Source: Polytrichum commune
Taxonomy: Eukaryota > Streptophyta > Polytrichopsida > Polytrichales > Polytrichaceae
Direction of reading: 5' to 3'
DNA: 64,000 nt
Assembly (NCBI GenBank): GCA_950295325.1
Contig: OX485807.1
Location: forward strand, 4,280,501-4,344,500
The translations under genes were made by a program, and so were the position numbers. Below are positions 13,115 to 23,660 of this stretch, in pieces (position 1 is the first letter of the stretch; each line of letters starts with the position of its first letter). The notes below the pieces were generated by a model. It searched no databases, had not been told where the DNA came from, and worked only from the letters and a program-made list of their open reading frames with translations.

Positions 13115-15352
13115 ATGACTATCAATCCCGACGATTTGGACTACACACGCCTTGGCGCGGAGGGTGAGAAGCCAACAGTGAGGCGAGTCCAGGTTGAAGT
13201 GAAAGTCACAAGAAACACAGCAATGGGAAGGCAGGCTGCTGGACAATGGCGTCCGCTGGCGTCATCGAATGCACCATCTCTGCCTCACGATAGTAGACCA
13301 TCTGCACCGGTAGGAGAGCCGTCACCTCCAAAACCAGAAGCTCGGTCGATCGACTTGTCCCAGATACTCCCTTCTGACTCTCTCAGTGATCACCAGCTAG
13401 CACCTACGTTGGAATCGCGACACCCATCCGGCCCTGTCCCGGAGAAAGACTTCTTGACAGATGAACCGCGCAAGCTGATTGCAAATATCCCAGATGAGCT
13501 ACTCGCCACTCGTCGATCTACCTGCGCGGCGAAGGCAGAAGTGTCATTACTAGGAAGGATACATGGTAAACATCCCGGGCTAAAAGCTTTAACAGCTTGG
13601 GCTCGGGATACCTTACACCCTTCCCTTTCATTTCTGTCATTAAAGACTAACCACCCGGAAGGAAGAATTCATGCACTTACTCAAACTGATCTCCTTTGTG
13701 ACACGGCAGCCATTTTCTTTTCCAGTTGGAAACCGCACTTTGATGCTAAGGCTCCGCAAGCAGAAGAAAGTCTGGACCACCCAGTATGGGTTCAGATAGT
13801 AGATCTTTGTCAGGTGCTGAGGGAAGAGCCTTTCTTGAAACTTATTGGGGAGCAGATCGGTCAAGTTATCTCGATTGATAACTCGGAGGCATATCGCTCT
13901 AAGCTCTTTGGACCAAGAATTAGGCTGTTAGTTCAAGATTTGCAACAGCTCCCTCAAACAATGGTCATCCCGAGGCTTGATGGGGTAGGCACCATCGAAT
14001 ACAATTTGGAGTATAGCGGCTTACCAAATCAGTGTGGGCGCTGTCGTGGTCATGACCATCTTGTCCGAAATTGTCCGAAGAAATACCCACCTGTGAGAAA
14101 GAAGGAAGTACCTAGCAAAAACAAGATTGGGGTGAACAGGGGTGAGCGAGGCAAGGTTCCTGACGAAGGAGAGATGTTGGGTGATAACCATGAGAAACCG
14201 ATCTCAAACTCTTCAACGAAAGAACCAGAACAAGATCCAACGCGAAATACTCACCCAGTTGTTATGCAGTCAGACAACGTTGATGCTGCCTCAGACACCC
14301 CAGGTAAGCAAGAAACACCTTCATCCCCCGACGCGTTGCTGCAGGTACCTGGCAACACAAGTGGAGATGGTAGTAATCATCAATACCAGCCGGTGCTACC
14401 GTCGGAGGATACCAGTACACTTGTACACAACACCAACAGCAACTCAGCAACTGGGCAGCCTGAATTCAACCTCAACTCGCTACAGCCGGACGACATCAAC
14501 TTCCCGAGGTTGCAGACACCGGTTACAGTACGTCGCAAGACCTCAGAACCAGATCCCTCCCCCAAGAGCAATGAGACACACTTTATCTGGAAGGCACAAC
14601 ATATAACATCCTCAAGCTCTAAGCCCATCGTAGCTGAAGGAGTCAAGGGTAAAGGAAAATTACCATACTCAACTCCTGTCACCCGGCAAGGTTACAGAAC
14701 AGGGAGGCTAGCGGAGGACTTCTGGTCATCCTTAGGGATGCCAAACACTCCACCAACCAATTCCAAGAAGCTCAGAGTGATTCCTTTTCTGACCAAGAAT
14801 CGTCACTTGGAGCAAGCTGAATACCTTGTGGACAGACGAGGGCCCTCGTTTGGTGCTATAGCTTATGTCCACATTGCAGAAGTCCTTGCGGGAATTCCAT
14901 GGACACAAACCCGGGCTAGACAACACGTCGTTGATGAAGTATCACAAATACTTCACAAAAAACTCATCTTCAATAACAACTTTTCCAACCCATTTCAGAG
15001 ATGGAATCAGGGTCAGTGGTATGCGCAATGGGGGCAAGGAGAAGAGGGTGAATCTATCTGTACTCTGTATGTGAGCATAGACGTCCCAGAACAGAAGGTC
15101 AAACCCCGAAAAGGGAACCACATGGGTTGGCGTAAAGAACCAGGAGAAATCTCACTCATTCGCACTCTGCAGACCACTGAAGATATCCACCCAGTAGAAC
15201 AAGACAACGCACACTGGCTAAGGATGGCAGGAAGATTACCCCCTACGCAGACGAAGGAGCTCATGTCTCCTGAGTCCCACAATCGATTTGCGACACTACT
15301 GGATGAGGAGGCTACCTTGGTCCAGCCACAAAACCCACACTCTCTATCATGA
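13115..15352 (+). CDS. LINE ORF1: zinc-knuckle nucleic-acid-binding protein
   Basis: The 745-residue frame is intact. Residues of roughly 130-300 resemble the plant retroelement domain that precedes the knuckle (DUF4283-like), with text such as HPVWVQIVDL. A CCHC knuckle spans Cys307-Cys320 (CGRCRGHDHLVRNC; C-x2-C-x4-H-x4-C). The following 200 residues are polar, rich in Ser, Pro, Gln and Asn, and probably disordered. The final part (about 530-680) is ordered-looking but unfamiliar. In plant L1 elements this protein binds the element RNA and forms the particle with ORF2 protein. The stop codon overlaps the ORF2 start as ATGA, which suggests coupled termination and reinitiation. The ATG at 13115 is the first start of the long frame. 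Confidence 0.85.
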   Translation: MTINPDDLDYTRLGAEGEKPTVRRVQVEVKVTRNTAMGRQAAGQWRPLASSNAPSLPHDSRPSAPVGEPSPPKPEARSIDLSQILPSDSLSDHQLAPTLESRHPSGPVPEKDFLTDEPRKLIANIPDELLATRRSTCAAKAEVSLLGRIHGKHPGLKALTAWARDTLHPSLSFLSLKTNHPEGRIHALTQTDLLCDTAAIFFSSWKPHFDAKAPQAEESLDHPVWVQIVDLCQVLREEPFLKLIGEQIGQVISIDNSEAYRSKLFGPRIRLLVQDLQQLPQTMVIPRLDGVGTIEYNLEYSGLPNQCGRCRGHDHLVRNCPKKYPPVRKKEVPSKNKIGVNRGERGKVPDEGEMLGDNHEKPISNSSTKEPEQDPTRNTHPVVMQSDNVDAASDTPGKQETPSSPDALLQVPGNTSGDGSNHQYQPVLPSEDTSTLVHNTNSNSATGQPEFNLNSLQPDDINFPRLQTPVTVRRKTSEPDPSPKSNETHFIWKAQHITSSSSKPIVAEGVKGKGKLPYSTPVTRQGYRTGRLAEDFWSSLGMPNTPPTNSKKLRVIPFLTKNRHLEQAEYLVDRRGPSFGAIAYVHIAEVLAGIPWTQTRARQHVVDEVSQILHKKLIFNNNFSNPFQRWNQGQWYAQWGQGEEGESICTLYVSIDVPEQKVKPRKGNHMGWRKEPGEISLIRTLQTTEDIHPVEQDNAHWLRMAGRLPPTQTKELMSPESHNRFATLLDEEATLVQPQNPHSLS

Positions 15353-18300
15353 AGGGAGACCGACTTACAATTGGGACCCAGAACGCTAGAGGCCTGGGCC
15401 AAGGTCTAGCGGGGCGTCGGAAACGCAAAGAATTGAAGATCATCTTCAACAATACCACACCACCCACAGATATTCTTCTGTTACAAGAGACTAAGTTATC
15501 CGAGGATGCGTGTCTTAAACAAGCAAGACACATCGAATTCAGAGGAGGTACAAGCCTATGGAATGAAGGGTCATTCTCGGCACAATCAGACAGGTTCAAG
15601 GGAGGCACAGGTATTGTCCTCTCTGAATGGCTGGCAGCATCCATCACACACCATGGTATTTTATACCCGGGCAGAGCTCAGTATGTGGTAATCAAACTCA
15701 GCTCTCTCTTACACATCGGAATCATTAATGTGTACGCTTTCAGCCACACTGGCCCACGAGCAATGTTGTGGAATCATCTAGCAAACGTTGAACTCCCGGA
15801 GGCTCAATGGATACTAGCCGGGGATTTTAATAACATTGAGCATCCTAGGGATAAGCAAGGGGGATCCACACAAACAACCATGCACACAAGGGAACTGGAA
15901 GCTTGGACGCAACTACTCACCAGATTAGGTGTGCAAGATGCATTCAATTCAGGAGCTTTTTTCAGACGATCGGATAAGGCTTTTACCTGGACGAATGCGC
16001 ACAATGATGAATCCATGATTCAATCACGCATTGATCGCATCTACATCCCAGCTTACATTGAAAGAATTGGGGGAACTACAGAGATCTTACCCACCATACC
16101 AGACATATCTGATCATGCAGGCTATCTGGTCCATTTCAATGATGAAGGAAAATACAAACACCGGCCACACCCCTTCAACAAAGGCTTACTCCAGAACTCG
16201 GAACACAAAGCAGCTCTTCTACAGACCTGGAAAGCAGTGATGGAGGACGAAACCCTGAACACATGGAACCACAAAATGGTCTCAGCCAATAAAGCTATTC
16301 GCCTCAAATCTATGGAGCTCACCAAAACTCAAAAAAAGAAATGGAAAGAGGCTTACCTGGAGCAATTTGATGAAATCATTGCGGCGGAGGAGGAATTACA
16401 ACACAACTGGGGTTCCCGAGAAGCCAGGAATAAATTGAGTGACGCGCAGGTAGTGCTCCATGAAGTGCGTCAACAAAAGTTTGAGTTCCATGAAAGTGCC
16501 ATCCTCTCGAAATGGGCGAGGGTGGGCGATCGGTGTACTAAGGAGTTCTTTGAACACCACACTGGCATCCGACGTCCTACTCTCATCAATCAGATGCAGG
16601 ACGGAGACAAAATCCTCACCTCCCAGAAGGATCTGGAAACACACATTCTCAGATTCTATGAGTCATTGTACACCAAGGATGAGGAAGTGGAACAAAATGT
16701 CAATGCAAGGGACGATTGCTTTCAGTTCATACGACGCACGGTAACAGATGAGCATAATATTGAACTGATGCGGCCACTCACCATGGAAGAAGTTGCAGAA
16801 GCAATTCAACAACTACCGGCAGGAAAATCTCCGGGTGTTGACTCTATCCCGGCTGAATTCTACCATGTGATGTGGGATGACATTGGAGCAGACATATTTA
16901 ATTTTGTTCAAGAGTCAATAACCCAATGCTTTTTGTTGGAAGAATTAAACATCAGCAAAATTGCTTTGCTTCCCAAATCCGAGGATAGGCTTCGGATACA
17001 GAACTACAGACCGATATCGCTACTCAACACCATGTACAAAGTGGTAGCAAAGGTCTACGCCAACCGAATGAAGCCGCTCCTGCACCATTGGATTCTTCCC
17101 TCACAAACAGGGTTCGTACCAAATCGTTGCATTCTGGATAATATATTCTTGGCCTTTGAAGCAATTGCATGGACAAGGGAAAACCAACAGGACCTAAGCA
17201 TGCTTCTATTGGACTTTGAGAAAGCATACGACAGGGTAAATTGGACTTTCCTGAGAGAGGTGATGACGAAGATGGGATTCCATAGCCAATGGATTAACCA
17301 AGTGATGTCACTTAATGAAAACGCCTCTGCATCAGTTATTGTCAATGGGGAGATCTCACAACCCTTTCGCCTTCAACGCTCTGTTCGTCAAGGCTGCCCA
17401 CTTGCTCCATATCTGTTCCTACTCACTGTAGACGTTCTCGGCCAAATGTTACAGCATCCGGGGTGTAGAGTGCAAGGGCTTCGATTACCAGATAACACAA
17501 CTATCACGAACCAAATGTTTGCAGACGATACACTTCTATTACTAGATGGGACCAGAGATAATCTCGACAGGGCGCTAAATGTCATAAACAGGTTTAGTGC
17601 AGCATCGGGAGCGAAATTAAACCTACATAAATCAGTAGGACTTTGGCTGTCCACAAGAGCAAGAGAATGGCAATGGGGGGAAGAAGCTGGCCTAAAATGG
17701 CTGGAAAAAGGAGAAGTTACTCGGTACTTGGGATATCCGTTTGGCATTGATATCCCCCAAAAGGAAAAGGATGCCAGAATGCTCAATCAAATACGCAAAC
17801 ACCTACTGAATTGGTCAACCAACAAACTATCTTTGGCAGGAAGAATCCTAATTGCTAACCAGGTAGTGCTTTCCTCTATATGGTACTTAGCCTCTTGCAC
17901 AGATCTCTCGGGCAAATCTCTCAAGCTAGCAAGAGCAGCAGTGAGAAATTATGTGTGGTCAGGGAAGCGAGATGCAAAAGCAAGAGCCAGGGTTAAATGG
18001 AGCACAGCAGTCTTACCCATTGTCCGAGGCGGCGTGAAGATACTGGACCCGAAGTGGCAGGCCTCGGCACTGCTTGTCAAACTCCTTATCCGTGGACTAT
18101 CTGTAGGGTATGAGCCATGGAAGACGTTAGTCAGATATAGGGTGGCGCAAACAAAACAATCTCGGAGAGGGCGATGGCCAGCGCATGCAAATTGGATAAT
18201 GAACTCAGCCCATCTTGTACAACAGGGCTCTACAATGTGGCAAGGGGTTATGAAGGCCTGGGGTACAATCCAATCGGGATTAGAGCAGCAAGACCCACAA

Positions 18301-18843
18301 AGCTGGTCCGAGATAGCCAAACAACCCCTATTTGGCAACAGGCTCCTGACAAACAACGATGGCATTCAATGGGGCACTGAGTTCCGGACCAACATGAGGT
18401 GGTGGTCTGAAAAGAAATTTCGAACACTACAAGATATAGCTAGAACTGATAGGGAGGGCTGGAAAACCTTTGCTGAACTCCGGCGTTTACGCAGAACTAG
18501 TGTTGCTCCATATCTATATGATAGAGTGGTACGAAGCATCCCCTGGACGGCCAACCCCATGCCTGCTCCTCGCTCAGGAGAATGGGTAGCAGCAAAAGAA
18601 CCGGATGGAACCATCAGCACAGTCTACCACATTCAGAGTATAGATCCATTCGAAGCTAAGGTATACAAAAAAGACCCTTCGGAGCAGCTACACTTAATTG
18701 TCCAGCGACAACTGATTCCAACCCAGCAGATGAGAGAGGTACGGGTTCTTAGATGTGGAGGAAATAAAAGGGTAGTCCTGGACTACAATCCACAAGATGA
18801 AACAGACATCGAACAAACTCTTTGGCTTTGGGGTAATGACTAG
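15349..18843 (+). CDS. LINE ORF2: endonuclease and reverse transcriptase
   Basis: This 1164-residue frame starts in an ATGA overlap with ORF1. The N-terminal apurinic-type endonuclease has TQNARGLG, LLLQETK, AGDFNN, RIDRIY and SDHAGY, so the catalytic residues appear present. Reverse-transcriptase motifs follow: NYRPISLLN, LLLDFEKAYD (Asp622), QGCPLAPYLF and MFADDT (Asp726, Asp727). The enzyme nicks target DNA and copies the element RNA there. The frame ends at a TAG at 18841-18843, but the same frame runs on to 20844 with the expected C-terminal domain. The stop is therefore a lesion, or far less likely a readthrough site, and not the natural end. Without the C-terminal domain the truncated product is probably impaired. 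Confidence 0.9.
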   Translation: MKGDRLTIGTQNARGLGQGLAGRRKRKELKIIFNNTTPPTDILLLQETKLSEDACLKQARHIEFRGGTSLWNEGSFSAQSDRFKGGTGIVLSEWLAASITHHGILYPGRAQYVVIKLSSLLHIGIINVYAFSHTGPRAMLWNHLANVELPEAQWILAGDFNNIEHPRDKQGGSTQTTMHTRELEAWTQLLTRLGVQDAFNSGAFFRRSDKAFTWTNAHNDESMIQSRIDRIYIPAYIERIGGTTEILPTIPDISDHAGYLVHFNDEGKYKHRPHPFNKGLLQNSEHKAALLQTWKAVMEDETLNTWNHKMVSANKAIRLKSMELTKTQKKKWKEAYLEQFDEIIAAEEELQHNWGSREARNKLSDAQVVLHEVRQQKFEFHESAILSKWARVGDRCTKEFFEHHTGIRRPTLINQMQDGDKILTSQKDLETHILRFYESLYTKDEEVEQNVNARDDCFQFIRRTVTDEHNIELMRPLTMEEVAEAIQQLPAGKSPGVDSIPAEFYHVMWDDIGADIFNFVQESITQCFLLEELNISKIALLPKSEDRLRIQNYRPISLLNTMYKVVAKVYANRMKPLLHHWILPSQTGFVPNRCILDNIFLAFEAIAWTRENQQDLSMLLLDFEKAYDRVNWTFLREVMTKMGFHSQWINQVMSLNENASASVIVNGEISQPFRLQRSVRQGCPLAPYLFLLTVDVLGQMLQHPGCRVQGLRLPDNTTITNQMFADDTLLLLDGTRDNLDRALNVINRFSAASGAKLNLHKSVGLWLSTRAREWQWGEEAGLKWLEKGEVTRYLGYPFGIDIPQKEKDARMLNQIRKHLLNWSTNKLSLAGRILIANQVVLSSIWYLASCTDLSGKSLKLARAAVRNYVWSGKRDAKARARVKWSTAVLPIVRGGVKILDPKWQASALLVKLLIRGLSVGYEPWKTLVRYRVAQTKQSRRGRWPAHANWIMNSAHLVQQGSTMWQGVMKAWGTIQSGLEQQDPQSWSEIAKQPLFGNRLLTNNDGIQWGTEFRTNMRWWSEKKFRTLQDIARTDREGWKTFAELRRLRRTSVAPYLYDRVVRSIPWTANPMPAPRSGEWVAAKEPDGTISTVYHIQSIDPFEAKVYKKDPSEQLHLIVQRQLIPTQQMREVRVLRCGGNKRVVLDYNPQDETDIEQTLWLWGND

Positions 18844-20844
18844 GTCAGCAATCTGGAATGGGACCCACGAGAATGGCAATGGCGAAGACTAGGGGTACTC
18901 CCGGACACATCAGTCATGAACTATTCCACTAAAAGGGGGTACCGAATTGCACTCCGACAGAACACACAACCAATGGCCCTGGATACTGAACTTGAAAGGG
19001 AAGGCTTTAATAGTAAAGTACGAGCCAAATTCTTCAATAGAATTTGGCATCCTTTCTTACCTAGGAAAGTATCGGCTATGCAGTGGTTAGTGCTTACCCA
19101 GGGGCTGCCAGTAGGAGAATGGAGAGAAAAGATTGGACTCCCCAGTGACTGTGAGTTATGCACCACACCAATCAAGGAGACACTGCAGCATGCACTCAAG
19201 GACTGTCCACATCTCTGCAGAGTTTGGGAGTTATTTCGGAATACCAGGAAAGCTGCTGGTCTTCCACCATCATACTGCACATGGTTAGATATCAGCCGAG
19301 GGTTGATACACGATCCACCGGGGCCTCAGGTAGAGGAAGAGTTACGATGGGACACCGCGTCAGCCTTCTCGCTAAACGTGGATACTCCATGGGACATTCT
19401 TAGGGCGCAACTCCTCTGGTCCATTTGGTGTCAAAGGGTGGCGCACACATTCAGAGATGACAAATTTCACATAGGAGTAGTCCTTTGGCATGCATGGCGA
19501 AATACAATATATTGTGCTATGGAGGCTTACAAAGAACTCTATAGACACAAGAGAAATGAAGAGAAACGTCAAGAGCTAATCAAATGCTTTCAACAAATAT
19601 GGACGGCGTCAAGTATTTTTGGAAGGCTACAAGGCAATACCATTAAATGGAACGTCACTCCACACCAGGAGTTTCTTCCCAAAGAACTGGGAGCCTGGAC
19701 GGTTTCGCCAATACGCATCAATCGGCTATCCCCCTCCCCAGATATTGAAGCAGAGTTTATGGCCAGGTCTGATTTCCCCGACCTGGTAGATGAGTTCCTG
19801 CGCAATATTGGAAACACCTGGCAGCCCTCCCATGCAAGCAACTCGGAGGACAATCACAGAGATCCTCAGGCCTACCCAGTAGACACACCTTGCAGTACAT
19901 CAGCCACACAGACGCTGAGTGAGCAGAATCATCAGGAAGACTTGAGAGAAGGGTCACTCCACACGGACGAGAATGACACCGCACAAGGGGAGGAGTTGCT
20001 TTCTGAGGAAACTAATAACACTCCCTCTGACTCCAGCCCTATGACCACCTGCTTAGCACCTACAGAAGACACACATCGAGCTACACTACAGGAAAACCGC
20101 AAGGCTGAATCTTCAATGAAACGGGACAAAGAGACACATACCTCTTCAACAGCGAAATTGGAGTCGCGCCCACGGTGCCGTCCGAAGAAACGATGTCCTC
20201 GGAGACTCCATCATCCTATGCGGAGATTCAGGAAGGAACGACTCAGGAATCAACAATCACCTCCACCTGTACTCTCGGAGAATGAAAGGGTGTCGCTGCA
20301 AGCACAACGTGAACCACTTAAGGATGATTGCTCCAGCAGGAAGAGCGAGGCACCACATACAGACAGAGTCAAACCTACCAGCAGACCTAAGAGAAAATGT
20401 CGTTTCGGTCCTAAGGCCAGACAATCACGTGCATCGCAGGGTTACCGAACCCAGAGTCTACACCCCTCTCATCAATGCTCTAAACCCCAGACAAAAGGAA
20501 CTAAAGAGACTATACACGGCCACCAGGGGGAGGTACTCTCACCGCAAAATGGTGAGTTTCGGAGACTCACAGATAAAGTGACCCTTCAGCCAGCCGCGGT
20601 AAGTAAGCGAACGCTTTTCGACTCTTACAAAAACAAGGGCGGGGTTCAAAGAACAGAAGTTAATCCTTCCAAATTCGCAGCCAAACGCCTTGGGATTTCA
20701 AAGGAAGAGTTTGAAGACTCACTGACAAGAGAAATAAACGAACTACTCGCGGAGATTGAAAGCACTCGACTCGAAGCCTTAGATTCGACTGATACAGAGG
20801 TGAAACAAACAACGACATCACAGCTCAGGAGCCCGGTCGACTAA
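18844..20844 (+). pseudogene. LINE ORF2 continuation: zf-RVT domain and long tail
   Basis: This is in the same frame as the endonuclease/RT part, separated from it only by a TAG at 18841-18843. The first part contains the zinc-binding domain usual after plant L1 reverse transcriptases (CELC near 19155, then QHALKDCPHLC). After about 19700 the protein becomes a polar, low-complexity tail. It holds Arg/Lys-rich motifs near 20167 (RPKKRCPRR) and 20386 (RPKRKCRFGPKARQ), and ends with KRLGISKEEFEDSLTREI near 20684. I see no RNase H signature. Similar modules recur in another frame downstream (20793-21680). The tail function is unknown; nucleic-acid binding is a guess from its charge. Confidence 0.75.
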
Positions 20845-21680
20845 GCAAGGAAGTTCACACCATCACAGGAGAGGCCACGATAGACTACTCCGAACACATT
20901 AAGCAGCAAGACACTCCTTCGCTTCAAGGGGATCACACACTTAAGGGTAGAAATGACCTCGCACGCGACTCAGTAAGGCCTTTAAGTAGAAAGAAGACAA
21001 GGTGTTCTTTTGGGCCTCGGAAACAGAGAGGAAGGGGAAAGGTACGTAACACCTCACCTTCGAGACGAGACTCTCCACCTTCCCCACCTCCTTGCCGTAC
21101 ATCGAAATCTCCTATCGATGATGGGAAGGGGAACCCTTTCGGCAAAGCGACATGCAGGGGGCGGCGGAGTAATAATCCGAGTGGATCTGAGCGGTACTCG
21201 GATCGGATTCCCCAGGTACCAAATCAACAGGATGAGGAGGAGGAGTGGGTGGTTCTTCCGGACAGGCCCACTTTCTTCCACTTCGCTCCTGCGAGACGCT
21301 CTCCGTTCGCTAGGTTTGATAAAAACCTGGTTGAAGAAGTTCGCCCTCAACCTTTTCGCGCAGTACACGAACGTTTGGGGATTTCGGCAGAAGAGTACGA
21401 AGCGCGCCTTGTACAGGAGATTGACAGTGTTTTAGATGAGGGCAGGAGATCCAGAACACAGGAATTAGAAAGAGAAGACATCAACTCTCCTGCGGAGATG
21501 AACTTGCCTCTCACGGTTATGACTAAGGCTGATTGTCTTCGACTCCTTGGTAACCGGGCTCTCACAACTGGGTCGATGCTGGGAATGTATTACTGGGCTG
21601 CCGATCTCGGTTGGGCACGGTACCGATACGATTTCGATCTCAACCGAGACGACACTGATCTTGTTAACGCATTCGACTGA
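20793..21680 (+). pseudogene. Frame-shifted continuation of ORF2 tail, module repeat
   Basis: This is an open stretch of 295 codons lying -1 relative to ORF2 and overlapping its last 52 bases. It has no ATG until about codon 235, so it is unlikely to be an independent ORF. Its content parallels the ORF2 tail: a basic motif near 20985 (RKKTRCSFGPRKQRGRGK) and ERLGISAEEYEARLVQEI near 21369, matching RPKRKCRFGP and KRLGISKEEFEDSLTREI in ORF2. It ends with an apparently folded, unfamiliar stretch including ADCLRLLGNRALTTGS and YYWAADLGWARYRYDFDL. I infer that a small indel separates it from ORF2. No classical slippery heptamer is visible in the overlap. Confidence 0.55.
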
Positions 21681-22531
21681 CCTGCTACTGCTCGTAAGCT
21701 GGGGAGGCTGCACCTGGCACTTCCTGTTCTTACTCTCACCTCGGGTTACGGTTTGGCCCTCAAACCAGGTGCATGGTCGGGGCTTGGGCTCTCCTCACTT
21801 CGGTGTTGCTTCCGGCCTTCTTCGTACTGATGATCCCTGTCATTCTCCTTCCCCTCTTTCCTGGTTTCGGAGGGGGGCACTTGGGCGGGTGTTTCTTCGT
21901 TGATTTTTACTTTGTTGGCTGCTCTGATGACTCTGGGGAGCACTCTGCCTGTCCGGCGCCAGTGGGTGTTTGGTTTCGGGATTTGGTGGGTGAGGCCCTT
22001 CTTCCCTCGGAGACGTCGCTGCGACCCGCCGCGCTTTCTACTGCGGTTTCTTCTTCGTGCTCTGCTTTGATGGTGTGCAGGATGGTGCTTGAACGACTCT
22101 CGTCTTTCGGGACTTGCTTGGTCGTTTTGGGTGCTGTGCCGGCTCCGTTGGGGTGCCGAGTTGGCTCTTGGTCTTCGAGCCCGCTTCGGCTCCTGGTGGC
22201 GGTTCAAGCTCTAGCGATGGTGTTTTCCACGAGGTGTTCCTGCTCCGGCCTGCTGCTGCTGACACGTGGCCTGCGGACGGTGGGCGGTGACCCTCCTCCT
22301 CTCCCGCTCGCTTCCCTATCGTTACCCTCGCGGTTGGGTTGGACGGGTTGGGGAGGGGCTGTTGGGGCCCCGGTGTTGGTAGTTCCTTCGGTTTTTGTTT
22401 GCTTTTGTTAGTTAAGCCTTTTTGGCCCCCGGCCGGCCCTGTTTTCGGGCCTGGTGAACTCTCCCCCCCCCCCCCCTCTGTTGGGGCTTTGTATTTGGTT
22501 TTCTCTCTTTTTAACCTCGGTGAGGTCTTCA
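21681..22531 (+). other. LINE 3' region
   Basis: After the last open frame the plus strand is rich in G, T and C runs, including a C14 run at about 22463-22476. Open frames occur on both strands (21773-22411 plus, 22038-22532 minus), but they are low in complexity and look compositional. The end is pyrimidine-rich and reaches the target-site duplication without a poly(A) tail. Confidence 0.6.
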
Positions 22532-22549
22532 CAGTAAGCTGGGGTGGAG
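22532..22549 (+). repeat. LINE target-site duplication, right copy
   Basis: This is identical to 12902-12919 over 18 bases. It marks the right end of the LINE. Confidence 0.8.
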
Positions 22550-23660
22550 TGAGTGGTGTGGGCGGCAGTGACGGAGGAGTTCCTGGAGCGAAACGAGAGG
22601 GAAGAAATAAGTTGGGCAGTGGCGGCAGTCACGTGAAGAAGAGACAAGTGGGCGGTAGTGATTGATGCGCTAGTGCCTCAGATTCAAACAACTACAAGGC
22701 CCCTCATGCTCACATGGAGTGCCTAAGAAACTAGGGAGGGGTTGTTTGAATTCAGTGATGAGAGCACGAGATGGCAGTTCTCTCGAACAGTCGTCCGAGC
22801 ATCCCTCTGTAAGCTCTTCAAATTCATGTCTGATGTTAGCATTGGCATTACAGTGTTTCGGATGTCTTTACTGATTCTGAGGCCGAGCGGTGGAAGAGTG
22901 AGCGCCTGGTCTGCCTCTCCACATGCCGCATTGTGCTGAGATGCCTCGTGACGGAGGTATGCAAGCAGTGACACAGTAGATGTCAACATTTGGTTGTTCG
23001 ACAACAACCTGCAACCAAAGACTGCTGCCTCCAGCAGATCTGGGAACTACATCCCAATTGCAGAACTCAATTGAACGTCAAGTCAGCACTTCCAACATCG
23101 TCGACTAAGACCCCCTTGGACTTCGATTTTGAGGTAGAGATTACACCCATAGTCTAATAAAATTCAAAAATGCCTCTGAAGGGGGCAATGCACATTTGTT
23201 TGGCAGCCCTGAGGGCAGATTCTCGGCAACCGTCGGTATCCTAGGGAGGTGCTGATGTTGGTGCGCATGGGAAAGGTGTAACGGAGATAATCCGGTCGGC
23301 TCATGCCGAGGAGGGAATGTTGTTGAGCTGGGGAGTGAAGGCGAAGGTGACAACGCATGCGGCCGCTAATTCCATGTGAGTTGACCCTCAAACAATGGAA
23401 GGAGAAACATGGCTGAATCTCGAATATTGGGACTTGGAAGAGTAACCTGCAATGAATGGGGTTGTGTTCCAATGCCGAATTCTACTGAGAGAGGAGAAGT
23501 CATTGTGGTTGAGGGGAGTCGGGAGAGCTCCAATGCATGGCAGGCCAAGGAAGGAAGGTCCAACAGAGGGGTGGTTGATTGGAGCTAAATGCCGTGCCTG
23601 GAAGTGAGGGGAGCCTGAACTTGGAGTTAGTAGCTAGTGGATGGTAGATGGTAGGAAGTG
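22550..23660. other. GC-rich block at the LINE insertion site, right side
   Basis: This continues the composition of 12320-12901. Short open frames on both strands show no recognised domain. Composition returns to AT-rich after about 23650. Confidence 0.45.

Larger units (their letters stand above)
12920..22531 (+). mobile_element. Non-LTR retrotransposon (plant L1-type LINE)
   Basis: The element is about 9.6 kb. It has a 5' leader of roughly 195 bases, ORF1 (13115-15352), ORF2 starting at 15349 and interrupted at 18841, a further open frame to 21680, and a GC-rich 3' region. ORF1 has a CCHC zinc knuckle. ORF2 has an AP-type endonuclease, a reverse transcriptase with FADD, and a zf-RVT-like domain, in the order usual for plant L1 elements. 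An 18-bp direct repeat flanks it. No poly(A) tail is visible at the right junction, which is preceded by a pyrimidine-rich stretch and GGTGAGGTCTTCA. The length exceeds that of ordinary plant L1 elements because of the ORF2 tail and long 3' region. Few lesions suggest recent insertion. Confidence 0.9.

Noticed and set aside
21773..22532. Long open frames on both strands (212 codons plus, 164 codons minus) in the LINE 3' region
   Set aside because: Both are low in complexity, follow local GC skew, overlap each other, and show no domain. They look compositional.
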